22,307 bases of DNA from an uncultured Prevotella sp. (GTDB lineage: Bacteria > Bacteroidota > Bacteroidia > Bacteroidales > Bacteroidaceae). A program made the translations under genes and the position numbers. The stretch covers positions 1 through 22,307 of the forward strand of contig CAAGLS010000051.1 in NCBI GenBank assembly GCA_900770845.1. The letters run 5' to 3'. Below the pieces are notes generated by a model, which was given only the letters and a program-made list of their open reading frames with translations, searched no databases and was not told the DNA's origin. Within the stretch, counting starts at the first letter, position 1; each line of letters starts with the position of its first letter. This document shows positions 1 to 5,823 of this stretch, piece by piece.

Positions 1-135
1 AACACTTGCATGTGGAACGAAATCTCCGCTTTCAGTCTTGACAACTCCATCGATTAGAGTCGTCTGAATTTGTCCATTCATCTCAACAGGGATAAATAGG
101 GCAAGCATCACTATTGTAGCGAGAATTGTTCTCAT
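1..135 (-). CDS. Secreted/outer-membrane protein, N-terminal fragment (cut by window edge)
   Basis: An open frame of 45 codons starts at an ATG whose first base is 135 and runs leftward off the window. The first ~20 residues (starting MRTILATIVMLALF) form a hydrophobic signal-peptide-like stretch. The following part, QTTLIDGVVKTESGDFVPHA, resembles the first strand of a carboxypeptidase-regulatory-like or TonB-receptor plug-associated domain (G.V....G....ASV). That domain opens many SusC/RagA-type transporters and other Bacteroidetes surface proteins. A -7 box lies 26 bases upstream. The rest of the gene is outside the window, so the product cannot be told further. Confidence 0.6.
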   Translation of the reverse strand, partial: MRTILATIVMLALFIPVEMNGQIQTTLIDGVVKTESGDFVPHASV

Positions 136-160
136 ATTATTCTGATTATGCTGACGGCAA

Positions 161-168
161 CAAAGATA
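161..168 (-). promoter_or_regulatory. Bacteroidetes -7 promoter box
   Basis: The minus strand reads TATCTTTG, an exact match to the Bacteroidetes TAnnTTTG -7 element, 25 bases before the start of the leftward gene at 135. No convincing TTG -33 box lies 19-21 bases upstream. Confidence 0.5.
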
Positions 169-348
169 GGGAAAAATTTTTAAAACAGGAACGTTTGGGC
201 TAAAAAAATGCAGAAGTCCTGTATTCCACGACTCTTATGACTGGCATTCTATCTCAAAAGGTGTGTACCGCTCGTTGTAAGCAACCTAAATCCCTTATCT
301 GAGGGTAGCTTACGTGCTCAAAGAAAGTAGCCGTGTGTATCTGGCCAA

Positions 349-398
349 AGGCTAATTGGCGTTGTTTGCATTTTCTCCCAGCACCGCCAAATTGGCCT
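349..398. repeat. Imperfect inverted repeat upstream of dgt
   Basis: Arms AGGCTAATTGGCG (349-361) and CGCCAAATTGGCCT (385-398) pair with one G-T wobble and one bulged base, leaving a 23-base loop. It lies just upstream of the dgt -7 box. Role unknown: it could be a regulator site or a leftover repeat. Confidence 0.45.
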
Positions 399-458
399 AT
401 CCGTGGCTCCCACTTGGCTTTTTTCGCCGCAAAGTGGCCCATTGTGGCCAAAAATCAT

Positions 459-466
459 TATCTTTG
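459..466 (+). promoter_or_regulatory. -7 promoter box for dgt
   Basis: TATCTTTG matches TAnnTTTG exactly. The G is 18 bases before the dgt ATG, which implies a very short leader. A -33 TTG at the usual spacing is not obvious. Confidence 0.55.
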
Positions 467-483
467 CCAAAAACAACACAGCT

Positions 484-1821
484 ATGAACTGGCAGCAACT
501 CATTTCAAACAAGCGTCTCGGGCAGGAACGCCACCACACGGAAATGCATGAGGAGAGGTCCGAATTCAAGCGCGACTACGACCGCTTGGTGTTCTCGGCC
601 CCCTTTAGGCGAATGCAGAACAAGACACAGGTGTTTCCCCTGCCGGGAAGCGTCTTCGTACACAACCGGCTGACCCATTCCTTGGAGGTCTCCACCGTGG
701 GACACTCCTTGGGCAACGACATCGCCCGCCGGCTCATGGTGCTGCACCCCGAGCTGCGCGGCACGCTCTTCGAGGAGATAGGCACCATCGTCTCCGCTGC
801 CTGTCTGGCCCACGACATGGGCAACCCGCCCTTCGGCCATTCGGGGGAAAAGGCCATACAGACTTTCTTCACCGAGGGCAAGGGCGCAGCTTTGCGATGC
901 GAGGTGACGCCTGAGTTTTGGAGCGACATCACCCACTTTGAGGGCAACGCCAACGCCTTCCGCCTGCTCACCCACCATTTCCTTGGCCGAAGGCCGGGAG
1001 GATTCCTGATGACCTACACCATGCTGGCCAGCATCGTGAAGTACCCCTTCGTGTCGGAACAGGCCGGCGCCCACGCCAAGTTCGGCTTCTTCCATAGTGA
1101 GTTGGGGAGCTATCTGGACATCGCCCGCGAGTTGGGCATCAAACGGCTCTCTGCCGATGGCGAGCCGCTTCGCTTCGCCCGCCATCCCTTGGTGTATCTC
1201 GTCGAGGCCGCTGACGACATCTGCTACGAGATCATGGACATCGAGGACTCGCACAAGCTGAAGATCCTCACTTTCGACGAGGCCAGCCAAGCCCTGTTGG
1301 GATTCTTCGACGACAGCCAGCGCCACAAGATCCTGAAGCGGATTGCCGACGAGGGCATCACCGATGAGAACGAGCAGATAGTATACATGCGGGCCTGTGC
1401 GGTCAACAAGTTGGAGCATGAGTGCGTGGAGGCCTTCGTCGGCCACGAGCGTGAGATTCTCGACGGCACGCTTGAGGGCAGTCTGCTGGACCATGTGGAG
1501 CCGTCGGTGCGCGAGGCCTACCACCGCTGCACGCAACTCTCCTACGAGAAGATCTATCAGAGCAAGCCCGTGTTGGACGTGGAGCTGGGAGGCTACACCT
1601 TGATGGAGACGCTCATGGAGACGCTGGTCGCCGCCGCCGTCAATCCCGACCGCTTCCACTCCAAGCAAATCATACGCCGCTTCAGCAGCCAATATGAAAT
1701 CAAGAGCCCCGACCTCCAGACGCGCCTCATGGCTGTGATAGACTATATCAGCGGCATGACCGATGTCTATGCCCTCGACATCTATCAGAAGATGTGTGGC
1801 ATCAGCCTCCCGATAGTATGA
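484..1821 (+). CDS. dgt: Deoxyguanosinetriphosphate triphosphohydrolase-like protein (dGTPase)
   Basis: This is a 445-residue HD-domain nucleotide hydrolase. The family splits dGTP into deoxyguanosine and triphosphate in the cytoplasm and tunes dNTP pools. The early signature RRMQNKTQVFPLP is followed by HNRLTHSLEV (metal-binding His near residue 64), the HD pair in CLAHDMGNPPFGH (H110, D111) and the late Asp in EAADDICYEIMD (about D244-D245). Length matches bacterial dGTPases of about 440-500 residues. An ATG at 403 would add 27 residues without family similarity and would lie upstream of the -7 box, so the ATG at 484 (MNWQQLISNKRLG) is preferred. It has its own promoter and no same-strand operon partner close by. 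Confidence 0.92.
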   Translation: MNWQQLISNKRLGQERHHTEMHEERSEFKRDYDRLVFSAPFRRMQNKTQVFPLPGSVFVHNRLTHSLEVSTVGHSLGNDIARRLMVLHPELRGTLFEEIGTIVSAACLAHDMGNPPFGHSGEKAIQTFFTEGKGAALRCEVTPEFWSDITHFEGNANAFRLLTHHFLGRRPGGFLMTYTMLASIVKYPFVSEQAGAHAKFGFFHSELGSYLDIARELGIKRLSADGEPLRFARHPLVYLVEAADDICYEIMDIEDSHKLKILTFDEASQALLGFFDDSQRHKILKRIADEGITDENEQIVYMRACAVNKLEHECVEAFVGHEREILDGTLEGSLLDHVEPSVREAYHRCTQLSYEKIYQSKPVLDVELGGYTLMETLMETLVAAAVNPDRFHSKQIIRRFSSQYEIKSPDLQTRLMAVIDYISGMTDVYALDIYQKMCGISLPIV

Positions 1822-1919
1822 AATGACGTGTGGGAACATTTAGCCAGTGCCATCTCCGGCCGTCATACGGTTTTCGCTGATAAAACGCATAACGTCATCG
1901 TATAGGAAGAGCAACTCCG

Positions 1920-2081
1920 ACGGATGGTAAAGGCGCGTGTGAGGCCCTGCAGAAGAAGAGCCGGAAGGAACGGCAGTTCAACCGGCGGATAGAGATGGAC
2001 ACTTTGGCACAGCAGGTGAAGCGTGAGATTTTTGCCTTTCAACAGCAAATGGAGACGATAACAGCAAAAAACAACGAATAA
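1920..2081 (+). pseudogene. C-terminal remnant, possibly of a DUF4391-type protein
   Basis: An open frame without a usable start ends at TAA 2079-2081. It encodes a charged helical tail containing KSRKERQFNRRIEMD and then a coiled-coil-like stretch. The KERQFNRRIE motif resembles from memory the C-terminal helix of DUF4391 proteins that sit beside restriction-type helicases. Upstream, the frame closes at a stop near 1890, and no N-terminal portion is visible between dgt and here. The DUF4391 link is only a recollection of the motif. It could instead be chance coding potential in a spacer. Confidence 0.4.
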
Positions 2082-2083
2082 TG

Positions 2084-2114
2084 TTGGAAGGTTCGAAGAA
2101 ATAGCCTATTTTTG
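2084..2114 (+). promoter_or_regulatory. Promoter of the small-protein/DUF6169 cassette
   Basis: TTG (2084-2086), 20 bases, then TATTTTTG (2107-2114) matches the Bacteroidetes -33/-7 arrangement. The first ATG is 29 bases after the -7 box. Confidence 0.6.
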
Positions 2115-2142
2115 CAATATAGAACAAATAAAGCTCAAATAT

Positions 2143-2289
2143 ATGGAAATGACAAAAGAACAAGCTCTGCAGTGGCTGAAAGAGGTCAAGCAGAATAAGA
2201 AGAATACACTTGACAAAATGACCGACTGGTTGATTAAAGACTTTGAAAAGAGAACGGGCGAAAAGCCTACTTACATCGAAACATTATGA
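2143..2289 (+). CDS. Small hypothetical protein (48 aa), first paralogue
   Basis: The 48-residue product starts MEMTKEQALQWLKEVKQNKK and ends TYIETL. It is mostly helical and highly charged, with no signal peptide or membrane segment. Its stop overlaps the ATG of the next gene (ATGA-type, 2286-2289), which points to translational coupling. A clear paralogue of the same size lies after the middle gene at 2808. Both share MEMTKEQA, QWL, EVKQNKKNT, a TG motif and TYIE near the end. The repeated, coupled arrangement and the promoter at 2084 support a real gene. I do not recognise the function. An antitoxin or accessory subunit of the neighbour is possible but unproven. Confidence 0.65.
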   Translation: MEMTKEQALQWLKEVKQNKKNTLDKMTDWLIKDFEKRTGEKPTYIETL

Positions 2290-2792
2290 AGTTGAACATT
2301 GAGCGTATCAATGCCAAAGCTCCATATAAAGTTACGCCTATACCTGGCTCTGACTTTGTATGTTTTCTTACAGACTATGGCGTACAGTATGCAGTAGGCT
2401 TCGATAAGGATGACACTACGATGCCATTTACCGAAACCTACCAGTTCTCGATTATTAATGGTAATAACAAGAAATCGCCTCGCGACCCGAAAGTACGTGA
2501 GACGATTATTGCTATTGTCGAGAACTTCTTCATGGAGAACCAGGAAGTAATGCTGTATATCTGCGAGACAGGAGACGGGAGGCAGTCCATGCGCAACCGT
2601 CTCTTTGAGTATTGGGTCAACCACTACAAGAAGAAATGGAAAATTATGTTCCTGACGGCTTCGATTCCTGACGAAAATGGAATACTAAACTATGCGTCGA
2701 TTATCATTCGTCAAGATCACCCTCGTCTGAAAGAAGTGATCAGGGAATTCAGCGACACGGTTGCATTGCTGAACGACAAGCCACAACAATAA
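2286..2792 (+). CDS. DUF6169-like protein of unknown function
   Basis: This is a 168-residue soluble protein without signal peptide. It has a DYGVQYAVGF strand pair, a helix RETIIAIVENFFMENQEVML, then YICETGDGRQSMRNRLFEYW, and late YASIIIRQDHP. This pattern resembles the Bacteroidetes DUF6169 family as I remember it; no biochemical role is established. It overlaps the stop of the 48-residue gene by four bases and is followed 15 bases later by that gene's paralogue, so the three are probably one transcript ending at the terminator near 3080. Base composition is visibly more AT-rich than dgt and manA, consistent with acquisition from elsewhere. Function is not assigned. Confidence 0.75.
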   Translation: MKLNIERINAKAPYKVTPIPGSDFVCFLTDYGVQYAVGFDKDDTTMPFTETYQFSIINGNNKKSPRDPKVRETIIAIVENFFMENQEVMLYICETGDGRQSMRNRLFEYWVNHYKKKWKIMFLTASIPDENGILNYASIIIRQDHPRLKEVIREFSDTVALLNDKPQQ

Positions 2793-2807
2793 ATTCATGG
2801 TGAGTAT

Positions 2808-2960
2808 ATGGAAATGACAAAAGAGCAAGCTTACCAGTGGCTTCGGGAGGTCAAGCAGAACAAGAAAAATACAGTAGAACGGATGAAGAAAGTGCTGGCC
2901 AAGGTATATAAGAAGGAGACCGGCATGGATGCCACTTATACTTATATTGAGGCAATTTAA
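2808..2960 (+). CDS. Small hypothetical protein (50 aa), second paralogue
   Basis: The 50-residue product starts MEMTKEQAYQWLREVKQNKK and ends TYTYIEAI. It is similar to the 48-residue product at 2143 over its whole length; the DNA around the start (TATGGAAATGACAAAAGA) is also the same, so the two arose by duplication. The middle region differs, with VERMKKVLAKVYKKETG replacing DKMTDWLIKDFEKRTG. It lies 15 bases after the DUF6169-like gene. Its last codons overlap the probable transposase remnant in another frame. Function unknown. Confidence 0.6.
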   Translation: MEMTKEQAYQWLREVKQNKKNTVERMKKVLAKVYKKETGMDATYTYIEAI

Positions 2961-3066
2961 TCCGCTTGAATGGCTGACAGACGTACTCAACAAGCTGAGG
3001 GACGACATGGACGAGGATGGTCTCGTACAGCTGCTGCCGTACCAATACGCAAAATCCCGGGAATAG
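2953..3066 (+). pseudogene. Probable C-terminal remnant of an IS66-family transposase
   Basis: The frame ending at TAG 3064-3066 reads FNPLEWLTDVLNKLRDDMDE followed by DGLVQLLPYQY and a few residues. The W-L-x-D-V-L ... LLP pattern resembles the extreme C-terminus of IS66 TnpC transposases. Only about 37 codons are present and no upstream transposase sequence exists, so it would be a dead fragment left by an insertion or recombination. It is fused out of frame to the end of the small gene at 2808. Without a database search the IS66 assignment rests on motif memory. Confidence 0.45.
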
Positions 3067-3081
3067 CCCCGGGATTTTTTT
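3052..3081 (+). terminator. Rho-independent terminator
   Basis: A perfect 10-bp stem AAATCCCGGG / CCCGGGATTT with a six-base loop is followed directly by a run of T (to 3081). It closes the DUF6169 cassette and the remnant before manA. Confidence 0.85.
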
Positions 3082-3269
3082 AGGATGGCCTAAATAAGAT
3101 GGTTACGCTTGTACCCTCAATCATTATTCACCGAATGAATTAATCGAATCTACATTCGGGCAATTTGAGTAATTCTTTGAAATTTATGAGAAATCCATGT
3201 GGGAATAGAGACGTTGCTCGATTGTGGCTTCAGCCGCGCTGGGCAGGTGGCAGAAAAAAGATGGATTTG
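3082..3269. other. Spacer upstream of manA
   Basis: AT-rich sequence between the terminator and the manA promoter. It holds one small hairpin, CCGAATG (3131-3137) with CATTCGG (3153-3159). No coding frame with a plausible start or domain was seen. Confidence 0.4.
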
Positions 3270-3301
3270 TTGGGCGGTACCAGAATTTATTTATAATTTT
3301 G
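3270..3301 (+). promoter_or_regulatory. manA promoter
   Basis: TTG (3270-3272), 21 bases, then TAATTTTG (3294-3301) fits the Bacteroidetes consensus. The leader to the ATG at 3371 is about 60 bases. Confidence 0.6.
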
Positions 3302-3370
3302 TGGTGCGAAACAAGCGTCGCATTCAGACGCCATTCAGACACTACAAATATTCTATCATACATTTCAACC

Positions 3371-4330
3371 ATGTACAGATTCAAATCCATTCTGAAACAA
3401 ACCCTTTGGGGAGGCGAGAAGATCAAACAGCTCAAGCACATCCCCGACGCTCCCTCACAGATTGGTGAGAGCTGGGAACTCTCTGCCGTGGAGGGCAACG
3501 TGTCTACGATTGATGGTGGAACCGAGGACGGCGTGCTGCTCACCGACCTCATCGACCGCGACAAGGAGCGGCTGATGGGACGGCGCAACTATGAGCGCTT
3601 CGGCCACCGCTTCCCCCTGCTCATCAAGTTCATCGATGCCAAGCAGGACCTCTCCATCCAGGTGCACCCCAACGACGAGATAGCCCATCGCCAGGGGCTT
3701 CCCTGCGGCAAGACGGAGATGTGGTATCTCATGCCGTCGGAGGACTACGCCGTGATTCGTGTGGGACTGCAGAAGAAGATCACTCCCGAGCAGTACAAGC
3801 AGATGGTGGCCGACAACACCATCACCGATGCCATCGCCCATTACAATGTGAAGGCGGGCGACTGCTTCTTCCTCCCCGGGGGACGCATCCACAGCATTGG
3901 AGCGGGCTGCATGCTCGTGGAGATTCAGCAGACCTCGGACTGCACCTACCGTATCTACGACTTCAACCGCCGCGACAAGAACGGCAACCTGCGCGAGCTC
4001 CACACGGAGAAGGCCGCCGAGTGCATCAACTATGAGGTGCTGCCCGACTACCGCACGAAATATGAGCCCCGGCAGAACCAGCCCGTTCTCTTGGTCGACA
4101 GCCCGGTGTTCACCACCTCCGTGCTGAACATGGACTCTCCCGTCACGCTCGATTGGTCGGCCATCGACTCGTTCCAGATTCTCATCTGCCTCTCGGGCGA
4201 GGGCGAGGTGGCCGAGGACGACGGCGAGTGGCAACCCATGCGGGCCGGCCAGACCTATCTCTTCCCCGCCACCACGGCCAAGCTGAGGCTCAAGGGAAAG
4301 ATGCAGCTCATCAACAGCTATGTGAAATGA
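3371..4330 (+). CDS. manA: Mannose-6-phosphate isomerase, class I (short form)
   Basis: This 319-residue cupin metalloenzyme interconverts mannose-6-phosphate and fructose-6-phosphate, linking mannose use and GDP-mannose supply to glycolysis. The zinc ligands of type I enzymes are visible: Q97 and H99 in IQVHPND, E116 in GKTEMWY and H174 in GGRIHSIGAG. TLWGGEKIKQL at the N-terminus is also typical. Length agrees with the short bacterial form of about 310-325 residues. The frame extends upstream to 3224, but those codons lie upstream of or across the promoter and lack family similarity; MYRFKSILKQTLWGG at 3371 is the normal family start. Remarkably, the TGA stop is followed in the same frame by 36 more codons of a 9-bp repeat. 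Confidence 0.92.
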   Translation: MYRFKSILKQTLWGGEKIKQLKHIPDAPSQIGESWELSAVEGNVSTIDGGTEDGVLLTDLIDRDKERLMGRRNYERFGHRFPLLIKFIDAKQDLSIQVHPNDEIAHRQGLPCGKTEMWYLMPSEDYAVIRVGLQKKITPEQYKQMVADNTITDAIAHYNVKAGDCFFLPGGRIHSIGAGCMLVEIQQTSDCTYRIYDFNRRDKNGNLRELHTEKAAECINYEVLPDYRTKYEPRQNQPVLLVDSPVFTTSVLNMDSPVTLDWSAIDSFQILICLSGEGEVAEDDGEWQPMRAGQTYLFPATTAKLRLKGKMQLINSYVK

Positions 4331-4333
4331 GGC

Positions 4334-4432
4334 TCCGAGAACTCCGAGAGCTCTGAGAGCTCTGAGGGCTCCGAGAACTCCGAGAGCTCCGAGAACTCTG
4401 AGCTCTCCGAGAACTCTGAGACCTCCGAGAAA
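4334..4432 (+). repeat. Eleven tandem 9-bp units, consensus TCYGAGARC
   Basis: Eleven direct copies of a 9-bp unit (TCCGAGAAC, TCCGAGAGC, TCTGAGAGC and variants) begin three bases after the manA TGA. They are in frame with manA and would read as GSENSESSESSEG... up to TAA at 4439-4441. The array separates convergent manA and the Asp-box gene. A unit length divisible by three means copy-number change keeps the frame. The units contain GAGCTC palindromes and can also fold back. Whether this is a decayed C-terminal tail or an intergenic satellite cannot be told from one sequence. Confidence 0.9.
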
Positions 4433-4444
4433 AACTATTAAGTC

Positions 4445-5758
4445 TTAGGGCAGGGCCACTTTTCCTGTCATCTTGTCCCCTCCCTTGCTCACCTTATAGA
4501 TATAGGTTCCGGCGGGCAGCGTGCCCAACTCCAAGCGGTCGGCGTGCGTCGCCGTGAGCCTGAGCGCGCCCGAGGCATCGAACAGTTCTATGCGGTCGGC
4601 CGCGTTGTCGAGCAGCAGCGCGCCGCCATCCACGCGCACTTTCCCTATCGAACCCCTCACCTCGGCGATGCGGTTGGCCAGCTTGTCGAGCGGGAAGCGG
4701 TAGAGGCCGCCTTCGGTGTTGTCGTAGGCGGTGTCGAAGAGCGAGGCGTAGAGGTAGTCGTCGGTGGCCTTCAGCTCAAGCGGCGAGAGGTAGTAACCCT
4801 TCACCTCGGTGAGCATGGGCAGCCCCTCCGAAATGTTCACGTAGGTGTTGCCGCCGTCGTCAGACACATACACGCCGTCGCGGATGTGTCCCGCGAACAG
4901 GTGCTTCCCGTGCGTTTCCAGGCAGCGCACATAGTTGCACAGCTCGCCCTCGGGCCTGCCCGTGGGCTGCCAGTGCTCGCCGTCGGTGGTGTATTGCAGG
5001 AAAGGCTTCGCCGCGTCGTAGTCGTCCACGGTGCGGCCGCAGAACAGCGTGTCGTTCCTTTCGGCCAAGGCCACCATGAAGTTGCTGCCCTCCATCACCC
5101 TCGACCATTTGTCCGCCTGCTCGTCGTAGCGGCAGATGTAGTTGGCGCCAAACTCGTAGAGGTTCCCCTTGAACGTGTAGGGCGTGTAGAAGTTTTCCGT
5201 GAAGAGCAGTCCCTTCTCATCCTTCTCGCCCGTGCCCCCACAGGCGATGGCCAGTGAGGTGCGGTCGGTGAAGTGCCACGTGTCGCCATAGTCGTCGCTG
5301 TAGAGGATGCCCGCGCTGAAGTCGGCGGCATAGAGGCGTTCGTCCTTCTCGGCCATTCCGTAGCAGGCGGAGTATTCCACATCGGCAATCTTCTCCCCGT
5401 CGGGCGTGCCGTAGTCGAGCACCACCCACGTCTCGCCGTCGTTGTCCGAGCGGGCGATTTTGCCGCCGTTTCCCGTTGCGTAGAGCAGTTCGCCAAACTG
5501 GTAGAAGCGGTTGTAGGTGTGGTCCTCCGAGCAGGTCTTCGTGAAGGTCTCGCCCTCGTCGGTCGAAGTGTAGATGCCCCCGCTGCCGTCATACTGGTAG
5601 TCGGAGTAGAGGATGTTGCCGCTTGGTGTGATGAACACTCCCCACACGCCATGGTGCAGGCTCACGGGTTCCCACTGCGCCCCAGCCCTCATGGGGCTGA
5701 GGAGGAGCGCTGCGGCCAGGGCCGCGGCGCTCACGATGTTGTGTCTTGATTCTCTCAT
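4445..5758 (-). CDS. Secreted Asp-box (BNR-repeat) protein with T9SS-type tail
   Basis: This 437-residue exported protein has a signal peptide of about 28 residues ending MRAGAQ. It has Asp-box motifs of the sialidase/VPS10 beta-propeller type: STDEGETF (65-72), SDNDGETW (104-111), SDDYGDTW (154-161), and weaker TTDGEHW and SDDGGNTY. The C-terminal ~70 residues form a beta-sandwich-like tail ending LPAGTYIYKVSKGGDK..., matching T9SS type A sorting domains. The sialidase arginine triad is not obvious, so an enzyme activity should not be assumed; a binding or surface role is as likely. The ATG at 5758 is chosen because it begins the signal peptide. An in-frame extension to 6064 overlaps the upstream gene. 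It lies 65 bases after the Omp28-like gene on the same strand, probably one operon. Confidence 0.75.
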   Translation of the reverse strand: MRESRHNIVSAAALAAALLLSPMRAGAQWEPVSLHHGVWGVFITPSGNILYSDYQYDGSGGIYTSTDEGETFTKTCSEDHTYNRFYQFGELLYATGNGGKIARSDNDGETWVVLDYGTPDGEKIADVEYSACYGMAEKDERLYAADFSAGILYSDDYGDTWHFTDRTSLAIACGGTGEKDEKGLLFTENFYTPYTFKGNLYEFGANYICRYDEQADKWSRVMEGSNFMVALAERNDTLFCGRTVDDYDAAKPFLQYTTDGEHWQPTGRPEGELCNYVRCLETHGKHLFAGHIRDGVYVSDDGGNTYVNISEGLPMLTEVKGYYLSPLELKATDDYLYASLFDTAYDNTEGGLYRFPLDKLANRIAEVRGSIGKVRVDGGALLLDNAADRIELFDASGALRLTATHADRLELGTLPAGTYIYKVSKGGDKMTGKVALP

Positions 5759-5823
5759 GTTTTTGTTTTTCGTTTTCAATGTATGTTTGGATTGTTGGTT
5801 CTGATGGTCTTCTATGGCCATGC

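Larger units (their letters stand above)
136..483. other. Divergent intergenic region
   Basis: This gap separates the leftward gene ending the left edge from rightward dgt. It carries a promoter box for each direction (161-168 and 459-466) and an imperfect inverted repeat (349-398). Short open frames here have no start context, no recognisable domains and lie in sequence full of TTGGCC-like motifs, so no gene is called. Confidence 0.5.

Noticed and set aside
505..1839. Long open frame antisense to dgt (444 codons)
   Set aside because: It mirrors dgt codon structure in GC-rich DNA, shows no domain and no promoter; the sense strand carries complete HD motifs.
2271..2624. Antisense frame over the DUF6169-like gene
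   Set aside because: No domain, and the sense gene is translationally coupled to its neighbour with a promoter and terminator.
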